Of a stretch of DNA of 27,455 nucleotides, positions 11,081 through 22,709 are shown one piece after another. A program made the position numbers and the translations under genes. Source of the stretch: Spirochaetaceae bacterium (GTDB lineage Bacteria; Spirochaetota; Spirochaetia; SZUA-6; Bin103); assembly GCA_028820215.1 (NCBI GenBank), contig JAPPKD010000247.1, forward strand, positions 1 to 27,455. Reading direction: 5' to 3'. The notes under the pieces are model-generated. The model ran no database searches. It saw only the letters and a program-made list of their open reading frames with translations, and had not been told where the DNA came from. Each line of letters opens with the position of its first letter. Position 1 is the first letter of the stretch.

Positions 11081-11553
11081 ATGGCGCTCGCCGGAATAAT
11101 CATACTGGTCGTTTTCATCATCAGCGCGGTGCTGCTGGTCCTGATCGTCCTCATCCAGGACGACCAGGGCGGCGGCATCGGCGGCATGTTCGGTGGCGGG
11201 GAGAGCTCCTCGCCGTTCGGTTCGCGGACGGGAAACGTGTTGACAAGGTTCACGTCGATCCTTGGGGCCGTGTTTCTGGTCGCCGCGTTCGCACTGGCGT
11301 GGCTGAACCGCACGCCCGACCAGGGGGCCTTTCTGGAACGGGCGCAGCAGACACTGCAGGAGGAGGAGGGCCAGTGGTGGGTGCGGCCGGCTCAGGCTCC
11401 CGCCGTGACCGATGCTCCGCAGACCGAAGGGACCGGCGACGCTTCCGGGCAGGCGGCCGCCGCCGAGGGTGAAGGTGCGGGCGGGACCGTCGGGCAGGCG
11501 GACGCCGCCGACGCGGGCGCAGGCGGCACCGGCAGCGGGGGTGCGGCGGGCCA

Positions 11554-11557
<4 letters not shown>
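11081..11557 (+). CDS. secG: Protein translocase subunit SecG
   Basis: The small membrane subunit of the SecYEG translocon. Of 158 residues the first ~75 are canonical. Helix one is at about 4-25 (IIILVVFIISAVLLVLIVLIQ), followed by the conserved QDDQGGGIGGMFGG loop and SRTGNVLTRFTSILGAVFLV leading into helix two. The family is usually 70-110 residues. The extra C-terminal tail is rich in Ala, Gly, Glu and Gln, probably disordered. The tail starts with a Gln/Glu-rich stretch near WWVRP. No clear Shine-Dalgarno precedes ATG 11081, but a TATAAT box does. The stop overlaps the atpB GTG start as GTGA, so secG and the ATP synthase genes are probably one operon. Confidence 0.93.
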
Positions 11558-12820
<1,263 letters not shown>

Positions 12821-12846
12821 CGATGCCCCGGTTGGATTCGTAGGCG

Positions 12847-13356
12847 ATGGAAGCGCTCGGAGTCTCGGTGATCGGACTGGCCGCCTATGCGGCCAACTTC
12901 ATCATCCTGGTCGTGCTCCTGCGGCTGTTCCTGTACAAGCCGGTGAAGGGGATGCTGGCCCGCCGCCAGCAGAGGATCGCGGACGGGCTGGAAGCGGCCG
13001 AGCGGGCCCAGAACGAAGCGGAAGGCCAGCGCGCCGCCTTCGAGCGCGAGCTGGCAGCCGCCCGAGAGGAGGCGCAGCAGGAGGCGCGCGCGGCCGCGGA
13101 AGCGACCGAACGCATGCGCGGCGAGGTGCTGCAGGCCGCCCGTGAGGAGGCGGATCAGATCAAGGCGCGCGCCCGCGAGGAAGCGGAGCGCGAGCGCGAG
13201 CAGGTGACCGAGGCCCTGCGCCGCGAGGCGGGAGAGCTGGCGTTGCTGATCGCCGGCAAGGTGGTCGCCGAGGCGGTCGATCCGGCCGCCCACCGCGCGC
13301 TCGTCGATCGCGTGCTGGTCGATATCGACAGGGCCGACACCGGTGGGAATGAGTGA
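12847..13356 (+). CDS. atpF: F-type ATP synthase subunit b
   Basis: The 169-residue peripheral-stalk protein has one N-terminal membrane helix (~residues 8-28, AAYAANFIILVVLLRLFLYKP). The rest is a long Ala/Glu/Arg coiled coil (EAAERAQNEAEGQRAAFERE and onward). The C-terminal AGKVVAEAVDPAAHRALVDRVL region docks on subunit delta in the family. Only one b-type gene is present, so a homodimer is expected. It follows atpE by 26 bases and ends in GTGA overlap with atpH. Confidence 0.95.
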   Translation: MEALGVSVIGLAAYAANFIILVVLLRLFLYKPVKGMLARRQQRIADGLEAAERAQNEAEGQRAAFERELAAAREEAQQEARAAAEATERMRGEVLQAAREEADQIKARAREEAEREREQVTEALRREAGELALLIAGKVVAEAVDPAAHRALVDRVLVDIDRADTGGNE

Positions 13357-13694
13357 ATCCGGGTGAGCTCGCCGAACGGTACGCGAGCGCGTTCCTCGAC
13401 ACGCTGCAGTCCAACGGCGACATGGAGTTGCTGCCGCGCGTGGTCGCCATACTGAGGCGAAAGACCACAGCGCAGCGGGCGACCGTGACCAGCGCCGTGG
13501 AGCTTGACGCCGAGACCCGGCAGCGGGTCGAGGGGTCGGTCAGAGGCCGGTACGGCCCGGAGGTGCAGGTTCGCTACGAGATCGATACGGAGTTGATCGG
13601 CGGGCTCAAAATCCAAGTGGGTGACGAGGTGATCGACGGCAGCGTCGCCGCGCGACTGGGCGAGCTGGACGGCACGCTGCGACGGGCCAATTGA
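13353..13694 (+). CDS. atpH: F-type ATP synthase subunit delta, unusually short
   Basis: 113 residues against about 175-185 normally. The C-terminal domain is complete and typical: [15 protein letters not shown], then [26 protein letters not shown]. In contrast, the N-terminal domain, usually six helices of ~105 residues that cap the alpha N termini, is cut to about 42. What remains resembles helix one ([10 protein letters not shown]) running straight into the last helix ([15 protein letters not shown]). That fits an internal loss of some 60 residues rather than a wrong start. Upstream sequence is atpF, overlapping as GTGA, so no missing N terminus can be encoded there. Short delta subunits occur in some reduced lineages. 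Confidence 0.85.
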   Translation: MNPGELAERYASAFLDTLQSNGDMELLPRVVAILRRKTTAQRATVTSAVELDAETRQRVEGSVRGRYGPEVQVRYEIDTELIGGLKIQVGDEVIDGSVAARLGELDGTLRRAN

Positions 13695-13695
13695 G

Positions 13696-13731
13696 CGGAC
13701 GGGCGACAGTACGGACGGGCGACAGTACGGA
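13696..13731 (+). repeat. 16-bp tandem duplication between atpH and atpA
   Basis: CGGACGGGCGACAGTA occurs twice in a row (13696-13711 and 13712-13727), followed by a partial CGGA. It fills half of the 67-base gap. The period is not a multiple of three. Confidence 0.9.
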
Positions 13732-13761
13732 AGCGAACAAGGGGACGGACAGAACAAGCCG

Positions 13762-15297
<1,536 letters not shown>

Positions 15298-15303
15298 ACC
15301 GAC

Positions 15304-16197
15304 GTGGCATCGGTCCGCGAGATCCGGCGCCGAATCCGTAGCGTGAGCAACATCTCCCAGGTCACGCGCGCCATGCAGATGGTGGCGGCGTCGCGCATGA
15401 GGCGCGCGCAGGAGCAGGCGCTGGCCTCGCGCGCCTACGCGGCCAAGGCGTGGGAGGTGCTGATGCACCTGTCGGCGATGGTGGGCGGCGCTCCGCACCC
15501 GCTCCTGACGGAGCCGGCAGCGAGCCGCACGGCGGCGCTGGTGATCATCACCGGTGACCGGGGTCTGGCGGGCGCCTACAACGGCAACGTGATGCGGGTG
15601 GCGACCCGCTTCATGCGGGACAGCGAGCTCCGGGTCAGCACCATCGCCGTCGGCCGCAAGGGCCGGGACCTGCTCCTGCGCGGCGGCTACGAACTGCTGG
15701 CCGAATTCGTCGACCTGCCGGCGCGGCCCACTGAAGCCGACGTGGCGCCGATCGCCGGCGTGGCGGTCGACGCGTTCCTGTCGAACGAGGTGGACCGCGT
15801 CTACGTGGCCTACAGCGACTTCATCAACGTCCTGCGACAGGAACCGGTCGTGAGGCAGCTTCTGCCGGTAGAGCCCGGCGATCCGGGCAGCCGCGTGCTC
15901 GCCGAGTTCCTGCACGGCGACCCGCCCGAGCGGACAAACCCCTACATCTACGAGCAGGGCTACGATGAGCTGGTCTCGACGATCGTGCCACGCTTCACGC
16001 GGCTGCAGCTCTACCAGGCCCTCCTGGAAAGCCTGGCCAGCGAGCACTCGGCGCGCATGGTGGCCATGCGCAACGCGACCCAGAACGCCGAGGAGCTGGT
16101 CGGCGAGCTGACCCTGTCCTACAACAAGGCACGGCAGGAAGCCATCACCACCGAGATGCTGGACATCGTCGGCGGTGCCGAGGCACTGGCCTCGTAA
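15304..16197 (+). CDS. atpG: F-type ATP synthase subunit gamma
   Basis: The 297-residue central rotor shaft. The N-terminal helix is canonical (REIRRRIRSVSNISQVTRAMQMVAASRMRRAQ). The Rossmann-like part has ITGDRGLAGAYNGNV. The C-terminal helix ends RNATQNAEELVGELTLSYNKARQEAITTEMLDIVGGAEAL. The start is GTG 15304, giving ASVREIRRRI, the usual N terminus. The spacing to neighbours is short on both sides, within the operon. Confidence 0.97.
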   Translation: MASVREIRRRIRSVSNISQVTRAMQMVAASRMRRAQEQALASRAYAAKAWEVLMHLSAMVGGAPHPLLTEPAASRTAALVIITGDRGLAGAYNGNVMRVATRFMRDSELRVSTIAVGRKGRDLLLRGGYELLAEFVDLPARPTEADVAPIAGVAVDAFLSNEVDRVYVAYSDFINVLRQEPVVRQLLPVEPGDPGSRVLAEFLHGDPPERTNPYIYEQGYDELVSTIVPRFTRLQLYQALLESLASEHSARMVAMRNATQNAEELVGELTLSYNKARQEAITTEMLDIVGGAEALAS

Positions 16198-16204
16198 CCG
16201 ATAG

Positions 16205-17644
<1,440 letters not shown>

Positions 17645-17645
17645 C

Positions 17646-18089
17646 GTGCCGATGCGGCTGGAGGTCATCACCACCGAGCGCCATGCGTTCGACGAGCAGG
17701 TTGAGATGGTCATCGCTCCCGGCGCCTCGGGCGTCCTGGGCATCCTGCCCAACCACGCGCCGCTGATGTCGGCGCTCAAGCCGGGAGCACTCGAGGTGAG
17801 GATGGCCGGTCAGGAGCCCCGCTTCATCGCCGTCGGCGGAGGCTTCATGGAAGTGCAGCCCGACCATGTCGTGGTGTTGGCGGACAGCGCCGAGCACGGC
17901 CACGAGATCGACCTGGAGCGCGCCCGCGAGGCGCGACGCGCCGCACACGAGCACATGGAGCGCGAGCGTGCAGGCGACCGTGCGGCGTTCGAGGAAGCCC
18001 TGCACGCCTTGCTGCATTCGGAGGCGCGGTTGCATGCCGCCGAAACCCATCATCGGCGGTCGGCATCCGGCGCGCCTCCCCGCGCCTGA
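17646..18089 (+). CDS. atpC: F-type ATP synthase subunit epsilon
   Basis: The 147-residue F1 subunit that couples the shaft to the c ring. It begins with the usual beta-sandwich (MRLEVITTERHAFDEQVEMVIAPGASGVLGILPNHAPLM; GGGFMEVQPDHVVVLAD). A two-helix C-terminal domain follows (DLERAREARRAAHEH and onward) and is somewhat longer than average, with a basic, Ser/Pro-containing tail. GTG 17646 has a GGAGAGGG tract upstream; ATG 17652, two codons later, is an equal alternative. It ends the ATP synthase operon. The next gene is convergent 22 bases away, and I see no stem-loop with a T-run between them. Confidence 0.95.
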   Translation: MPMRLEVITTERHAFDEQVEMVIAPGASGVLGILPNHAPLMSALKPGALEVRMAGQEPRFIAVGGGFMEVQPDHVVVLADSAEHGHEIDLERAREARRAAHEHMERERAGDRAAFEEALHALLHSEARLHAAETHHRRSASGAPPRA

Positions 18090-18111
18090 CCGGCAAGAGG
18101 CGGTTCGAATA

Positions 18112-19278
18112 CTACGGGAGCGTGAAGATCGCGGCCTGCAAGCCGGCCGTAGCCTCCTGGCGCTCGCCCGACCGCCGCTCGACGATGACCAGGAGCTCCT
18201 TGAGATGGGCCGCCGAGAATCCCTGCGGGCTTGCTGGATCGACCAGCACCGACTTGCGGTATGTGCCCTGCTGACCCGGTTCGTCTGCGGGATGGATGAG
18301 AGCTATCCGGTGACGTCCGCCAGGCTCATCGTCCGAGTCATCGATCACGAACTCGTCGATCACGAAGCTGAACCCAGCCGGGCGCGGGAGGAAATACAGA
18401 GACGTGGTGCCGATCGCCAGCGTGACGGCGGTCGTCGGGCCCAGTCCGTCGTCGGCCACGGGCGCAAACAGCACCTCGCTCGACGATGGCAGGTGCCACA
18501 GAACGTACGGGATCCCGTCGGCGCACCCGGCGAAGTGCGCGCCGACACCGTCAAGGAGTGGCTGGTACGATCCGTCACCGCGGTGCCGGACCAGCGAGGC
18601 GCCGGCCGCAGGCGCGACGAATGACGCGCTGCCCGCGCACGGGACCGGCCAGACGAGGCGCGGGTGATCGGCCATCCCCTCCGGCCGGTGTCTGCCCGAG
18701 CCCGAGACCGCGGACAGCTCGACCACCGCCGGACCGTGCGGGGTTGCCGTGACCAGCAGCAGATCGCCCGAATCCTGCGGCATCAGCGCGCGCGGCGTGC
18801 CCTCGAACACCGGGGAAGTCACCCACCAGCCGTCCTCGTCCGCGTCCCGATGGACCCACTTCGGGATCAGCGCATCGGGTTGGTGCTGATCCAGGTAGAT
18901 CACGTGCTGCCGGCCGACGTGCACGGCGTAGGCATGCACCCCGAACGCGGTGAGATCGGACGGGTAGATGCCGACCGCATCGATGGTCTCCAGGGTGAGC
19001 CGGTTGCGGCGGGGATCGAGCCGCGCGAGCTGCAGCGTCAGCGTGTCCAGGCTCGCGAACAGCACGTGCAGTTCGTCGTCCACCGTCGCGAGCGTCAGCG
19101 GCGCCGCCACCTGGTCCTCGCTCAGCACTGCGATGTGGCGCGGCGTGAGCCCCGCCGGCTCCTGCCGGCAGGCCGCAGCGAGCGCCGCCACGGCGATGAG
19201 CGCGAGCACGCGACCGTGGCGGACGCCGAGGTGGCGGACGCCGAGGGGGCGTAGCCGAACGGCGTCATGGTGCGGCAC
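18112..19278 (-). CDS. Putative lipoprotein of unknown function
   Basis: 388 residues with GTG 19278 as start. An Arg/His-rich N region leads to a hydrophobic core (VLALIAVAALAAAC) with the lipidation Cys at 37. Ala at -3 is unusual but tolerated in relaxed spirochaete lipoboxes. The mature part alternates beta-like strands and polar turns (LYFLPRPAGFSFVIDEFVIDD; GIPYVLWHLPSSSEVLFAPV), so a beta-propeller or beta-sandwich is possible. I recognise no domain. The N region contains a duplicated LGVRH from a 15-bp tandem repeat. It is convergent with atpC and its start lies nine bases from the divergent start at 19288. The open frame extends further upstream, but the signal peptide and the antisense gene argue against a longer protein. 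Confidence 0.7.
   Translation of the reverse strand: MPHHDAVRLRPLGVRHLGVRHGRVLALIAVAALAAACRQEPAGLTPRHIAVLSEDQVAAPLTLATVDDELHVLFASLDTLTLQLARLDPRRNRLTLETIDAVGIYPSDLTAFGVHAYAVHVGRQHVIYLDQHQPDALIPKWVHRDADEDGWWVTSPVFEGTPRALMPQDSGDLLLVTATPHGPAVVELSAVSGSGRHRPEGMADHPRLVWPVPCAGSASFVAPAAGASLVRHRGDGSYQPLLDGVGAHFAGCADGIPYVLWHLPSSSEVLFAPVADDGLGPTTAVTLAIGTTSLYFLPRPAGFSFVIDEFVIDDSDDEPGGRHRIALIHPADEPGQQGTYRKSVLVDPASPQGFSAAHLKELLVIVERRSGERQEATAGLQAAIFTLP
19216..19245 (-). repeat. 15-bp tandem duplication in the lipoprotein signal region
   Basis: GTGGCGGACGCCGAG on the plus strand occurs twice exactly (19216-19230, 19231-19245). On the minus strand it encodes LGVRH twice, just before the hydrophobic core of the signal peptide. 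Confidence 0.9.
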
Positions 19279-19287
19279 ACTGCCGGT

Positions 19288-19698
19288 ATGCGCGTGGGGG
19301 TAGTCTTCTTCGCTGACCGTAACCGGCAGAGCCTGCTGGCGCTGGCTCGGGCCCTTGGAGCGGGTCTGGAGTCGCAGGGCCATCAGGTTGAGGTCGTCGA
19401 CGGCACGCGCGACGTCAACACGAAGCTGACTTCCCACCAGTACGCCATCGTGGGGACCGAATCGCTGTCGATCACCGGCAAGATACCGGCCCGCGTGGCG
19501 CCGTTCCTGGCCGGCGCCGGGCTGATACAGGGGAAGCGGTGCTATGCGTTCGTGGCCAAGTCCTTTCTCGGCTCCAATCGCGCCCTGATAAAGCTGATGC
19601 GCGCCATGGAGCACGAGGGCATGTACCTGAAGAACTCCGGCGTGCTGAAGTCTCCGGAGGAGGCGCGGGCGATCGGCGCCAATCTGCGCGTCGGTTGA
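19288..19698 (+). CDS. Small flavodoxin-like protein
   Basis: A 136-residue cytoplasmic protein. The first strand, loop and helix (MRVGVVFFADRNRQSLLALARALGAGL) and the second strand (HQVEVVDG) follow the flavodoxin pattern. A third strand reads YAIVGTES, where flavodoxins have a core strand followed by a second cofactor loop. The FMN phosphate loop (usually S/T-x-T-G-N-T) is replaced by ADRNRQS, so flavin binding is doubtful. The C-terminal part has KRCYAFVAKSFLGSNRALIKLMRAMEHEG. ATG 19288 places the first strand at residue one; ATG 19267 would add seven residues and overlap the divergent lipoprotein start. The function is unknown. It is convergent with the next gene, 15 bases away. Confidence 0.7.
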   Translation: MRVGVVFFADRNRQSLLALARALGAGLESQGHQVEVVDGTRDVNTKLTSHQYAIVGTESLSITGKIPARVAPFLAGAGLIQGKRCYAFVAKSFLGSNRALIKLMRAMEHEGMYLKNSGVLKSPEEARAIGANLRVG

Positions 19699-19713
19699 GC
19701 GGACGCGCGGAAG

Positions 19714-20610
19714 CTACTCCTTCCAGGGGAAGATCATCCCGCGCAGCGTGCGCACGCCCACCTGCTCGCGATCCTCGGCCAACAGCGCGTCCCACGGTAT
19801 CCGAACCCGGCGGCGCCGCCGTCCGGCATCGCTGCCGCCGGCCTGCTCGACCTGACCGGCATCCTCGCCTTCCTGATCGGCGCTGGCCTGCTGCCGCGTC
19901 TCCAGGAAGTCGTACTTGTACATGCGCAGCTTGAAGGCGACTGTCAGCAACAGCACCGCGCTGGCCGGTCCCGGCAGCAGCAGCATCGGCGATCCGAACG
20001 CCAGCAGCCGGGTGGGCGCCCCCAGGAACAGCAGCAGGAACAGTCCGAGCAGGTACGGAGCCGACACGTTCAGCGCGATGAACAGCCCAACGGTGTACCC
20101 GGTATTGTCGAACAGCACCGTGAAGCACTTGCGGAGCGTCTTGCCGAACGGATCGCCCATCCGCGTGATGAGCGGGAAGAACGACTGCAGTGACAGCAAC
20201 CAGAACACCGCCGCCCAGCCCAGAAGTCCGAGCGCGACCAGGCCGAGGGTCGACTGGGTGTAGACGGGCACGGCGATCACCAGCAGGAAGAGAAACACCG
20301 CTGCGTTGATGACCACCAGCAGCACGGCCGGCAGCCAGCGGGCGCGGATGGCGTCCAGGAAGATCCTCCATTCCGGGGTCTTGTAGTCGGCGAGATCGCT
20401 CGCGATCGCCGCGGTGCCCATGGTGAACACCGAGAGCGCGGCCGAGCCCAGTACGAGGACGGCGAAGTAGGCGAGCTGGGCTTGCGGCACGGCGCTCAGC
20501 AGAAAGCCGGTTCCACTGATGATCAGCACGTATCCGAGGTTCAGAGCGAAGATGCGGAACAGGTTGTCCCACATGTCGAAGAACGCCTTCTTGATCAGAA
20601 ACGGGAACAT
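19714..20610 (-). CDS. Multi-pass inner-membrane protein of unknown function
   Basis: 298 residues from ATG 20610. About six hydrophobic helices are visible: NLGYVLIISGTGFLLSAV, AYFAVLVLGSAALSVFTMG, AVLLVVINAAVFLFLLVIAV, LVALGLLGWAAVFWLLSL, VGLFIALNVSAPYLLGLFLL and PASAVLLLTVAFKL. An acidic, then Arg-rich cytoplasmic-type tail ends RTLRGMIFPWKE. The pattern recalls YesL/DUF624-type proteins, but I cannot confirm a family. The frame is open upstream but would cross its own candidate promoter, so ATG 20610 is preferred. A TTGAGC/TACACT promoter lies 12 bases before the ATG. It is divergent from the J-domain gene. Confidence 0.8.
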   Translation of the reverse strand: MFPFLIKKAFFDMWDNLFRIFALNLGYVLIISGTGFLLSAVPQAQLAYFAVLVLGSAALSVFTMGTAAIASDLADYKTPEWRIFLDAIRARWLPAVLLVVINAAVFLFLLVIAVPVYTQSTLGLVALGLLGWAAVFWLLSLQSFFPLITRMGDPFGKTLRKCFTVLFDNTGYTVGLFIALNVSAPYLLGLFLLLFLGAPTRLLAFGSPMLLLPGPASAVLLLTVAFKLRMYKYDFLETRQQASADQEGEDAGQVEQAGGSDAGRRRRRVRIPWDALLAEDREQVGVRTLRGMIFPWKE

Positions 20611-20622
20611 GCGCGGGGACTC

Positions 20623-20651
20623 AGTGTACCCGTCGATGGGCGGCAGCTCAA
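20623..20651 (-). promoter_or_regulatory. Candidate promoter for the membrane protein gene
   Basis: Read on the minus strand: TTGAGC (20651-20646), a 17-base spacer and TACACT (20628-20623). The expected transcript start leaves a leader of about six bases before ATG 20610. Confidence 0.5.
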
Positions 20652-20652
20652 T

Positions 20653-20681
20653 TTGACCGCCGGACGGCCGGCGGCTACCCT
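20653..20681 (+). promoter_or_regulatory. Candidate promoter for the J-domain gene operon
   Basis: TTGACC (20653-20658), a 17-base spacer and TACCCT (20676-20681). The expected transcript start, near 20688, coincides with the GGAG ribosome site six bases before GTG 20698. Its -35 box is one base from that of the opposing promoter. Confidence 0.5.
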
Positions 20682-20697
20682 GAGCGCGGAGTGACGG

Positions 20698-21546
20698 GTG
20701 AGTGCAGCGAACCACACCCGAAGGGTGGAGGACTACTACCGGCTCCTGGGTGCCGATCCGGAGGACTCACAGGAGCGGATCAAGCGCTGCTTCCGCCAGC
20801 GCGCCAAGGAGCTGCATCCCGACCTCACGGTGCTCGCCGAGGATCAGGCGGAGTCGCGCATGCGACGGTTGCTCGATGCGTACCGCGTTCTCGGCGACCC
20901 GGAACGGCGCCGCGACTACGATCGGCTGTACGGCCACGCGCTGCGTCGGCGCCGCTTCGATTACCGGTCGTTCCTGCGCGCCCGCGCCGATCCGGTGAGT
21001 CTGGCCAAGCTGGTGCTGTACGACCTGATGCGCTCACGCGACCGGGAGGCGCTTGCCACATTCGGTCAGCTCGAAGAGCACATCGAATCCGATCTGGCGG
21101 CGCTGCTCGACTATGACGACTTCATGGACTGCGCATACCTGCTGGCCGAGGCGTTGGAGCGTGACGGCGCATACGGCAAGGCGTGCGAGTACTACATGCG
21201 CGTCTACCACGCAGAGGCAAGCCGTCCCTACTTCCGCCACTTCATCGCGGAGGTGGTTGAGCGCCTGCGGGAAGTGGCGTGCGTCAAGATGGCCGGGACC
21301 GCGGCGACGGCGGACTCCGTGCGCTGGATCGAGGAGTTGATCCGCCTCAACCTGTCCGACCGGGAGTCGGCGTTCTTCTGCAAGCGCATCGCCGAGATCT
21401 ACTCCGAGGTAGGGGACCTGGAGGCGGCGCGGCGCTACCTGGAGCGGGCGCTGAGTCTGGACGAGCGGATTGCCGGCGTGAAGAAGCTCAAGGAGCGGGT
21501 CGGCCTGCGCGAACCGGTCATGCAGGCATTACCGGCAGCCAAGTAG
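20698..21546 (+). CDS. J-domain protein with TPR-like C-terminal helices
   Basis: A 282-residue cytoplasmic co-chaperone-like protein. The J domain covers ~11-78 (EDYYRLLGADPEDSQERIKRCFRQRAKELHPDL), with the HPD motif at 40-42 needed to stimulate DnaK ATPase. It lacks the Gly/Phe region, zinc centre and C-terminal substrate domains of DnaJ. The rest is alpha-helical with TPR-like units (ALERDGAYGKACEYYMRVYH; FFCKRIAEIYSEVGDLEAARRYLERALSLDERI). GTG 20698 has GGAG six bases upstream. It precedes a periplasmic isomerase gene by 32 bases. A specialised DnaK adaptor is a reasonable guess. Confidence 0.85.
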   Translation: MSAANHTRRVEDYYRLLGADPEDSQERIKRCFRQRAKELHPDLTVLAEDQAESRMRRLLDAYRVLGDPERRRDYDRLYGHALRRRRFDYRSFLRARADPVSLAKLVLYDLMRSRDREALATFGQLEEHIESDLAALLDYDDFMDCAYLLAEALERDGAYGKACEYYMRVYHAEASRPYFRHFIAEVVERLREVACVKMAGTAATADSVRWIEELIRLNLSDRESAFFCKRIAEIYSEVGDLEAARRYLERALSLDERIAGVKKLKERVGLREPVMQALPAAK

Positions 21547-21577
21547 TATTCTGAAGGCGAGGGAGTATCCTGAAAGG
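21545..21577 (+). repeat. 19-bp period imperfect duplication carrying two -10-like boxes
   Basis: AGTATTCTGAAGG (21545-21557) and AGTATCCTGAAAGG (21564-21577) are offset by 19 bases. They contain TATTCT (21547-21552) and TATCCT (21566-21571). The second ends seven bases before the isomerase ATG 21579, placing a transcript start at or beside ATG. No convincing -35 boxes are seen. Confidence 0.45.
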
Positions 21578-21578
21578 T

Positions 21579-22709
21579 ATGAGGCAACTGTTCATACGGC
21601 ACGGCGCTCAGACGGCGCGGGGACGAAGGCTTGGGGCCGTGGCCCTGGCCGCGGCCGGCATAGCGTTGATGAGCGCCGCGGCGGCTTGGCCGCAGTCGAT
21701 CGCCAGAACGGTGGCCACCCTGGATCTGCACAAGCCGCAGATCATCTCCTCGCCTCAGTTTACGGCGTACGCCAGCATGGTGGCGCGCCAGAACGGGCTT
21801 GATGCGCTGAATTCGGCACAGTGCAGGACGGTGCTCGACGCGCTCATCGACGAGCTCCTCATCGAGCAGGAGGCCGCCGAACGGCGCCTGATCCCCACGG
21901 AAGCCGAAATCGACCAACAGGTGGTCGCGCGGCGCAGGCAGGTTGAACAGCAGCTTGGCGTCGATCAGCCGTATACGGATGAGGCGTGGCGGGCGGTCAT
22001 CCAGCAGCGTATGGGCCTGACCCCGGAAGAGTATCGGGACCGACTCACCGCGATCACCATCACGGAGCGCCTGGCGGCGCAGATGCATCCGGGCCGGCTG
22101 GAGGCGGTCGAGCTTCCGTCGGAGGCACAGATCGCCGAGTTCTACGACATGAACGTCCATCAATTCGTTCAACCGAAGATGGCGCTGGTGCTCCACATCC
22201 ACTTCAGAACCCAGGGTCTGGACGAGGCCGCCGCAAAACGGGCACGGGAGCGCGCGGAGGAGGCGCTGACGGAGTTGCGCGACGGCGCTTCGTTCGACGA
22301 ACTGGTGGTGAAGTACTCCGACGATGGGAACTCCCGCTACAGCGGCGGCGAGCTCGGCAGTCGCTACCTTCGCCGGGACGATCCCAACGGACTGGAAACC
22401 CTGGGCGCGGAGTTTCTGGACACCGTGTTCTCCCTGGAGGTCGGAGAGACCAGCGAGGTGGTGGTGTCCCACGTCGGCCTCCACATCCTCAGGGTTGCCG
22501 ACCTCATCGACGCCCGCCTGCTCACCCTGGACGACCCGGTGACGCCGCGCTCCTCGCAGACGGTGCGCGGACAGATCACCGCTTTGCTTGCGACCAACCG
22601 TCAGGTGAGCACGTCACAGCAGGTGGTCCAGGAAGTCATCACGGAACTGCGTGATCGGGCTGATGTCGACGTCGTCACCGACAACCTCGAAGCCATCTGC
22701 TCGGCATAG
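21579..22709 (+). CDS. SurA/PpiC-like periplasmic peptidyl-prolyl isomerase
   Basis: A 376-residue envelope chaperone-isomerase. A basic N region (RHGAQTARGRRLG) precedes a hydrophobic signal core and a likely cleavage after SAAAA or near WPQS. A SurA-N-like helical domain covers ~60-175 (LIDELLIEQEAAERRLIPTEAEI). A parvulin domain covers ~200-308, with the typical FDELVVKYSDD, SGGELG and GETSEVVVSHVGLHILRV; His at 208, 298 and 302 fit the parvulin core. Its likely role is folding outer-membrane proteins, matching the LptD-like and barrel genes in the window. There is only one parvulin domain. ATG 21579 lacks a well-spaced ribosome site. The stop codon TAG is the first three bases of the inverted-repeat element at 22707-22780. 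Confidence 0.88.
   Translation: MRQLFIRHGAQTARGRRLGAVALAAAGIALMSAAAAWPQSIARTVATLDLHKPQIISSPQFTAYASMVARQNGLDALNSAQCRTVLDALIDELLIEQEAAERRLIPTEAEIDQQVVARRRQVEQQLGVDQPYTDEAWRAVIQQRMGLTPEEYRDRLTAITITERLAAQMHPGRLEAVELPSEAQIAEFYDMNVHQFVQPKMALVLHIHFRTQGLDEAAAKRARERAEEALTELRDGASFDELVVKYSDDGNSRYSGGELGSRYLRRDDPNGLETLGAEFLDTVFSLEVGETSEVVVSHVGLHILRVADLIDARLLTLDDPVTPRSSQTVRGQITALLATNRQVSTSQQVVQEVITELRDRADVDVVTDNLEAICSA

Noticed and set aside
17866..18624. A plus-strand gene overlapping atpC and the lipoprotein gene
   Set aside because: Its product is Arg-rich with no motif. The minus-strand lipoprotein has a signal peptide and balanced composition.
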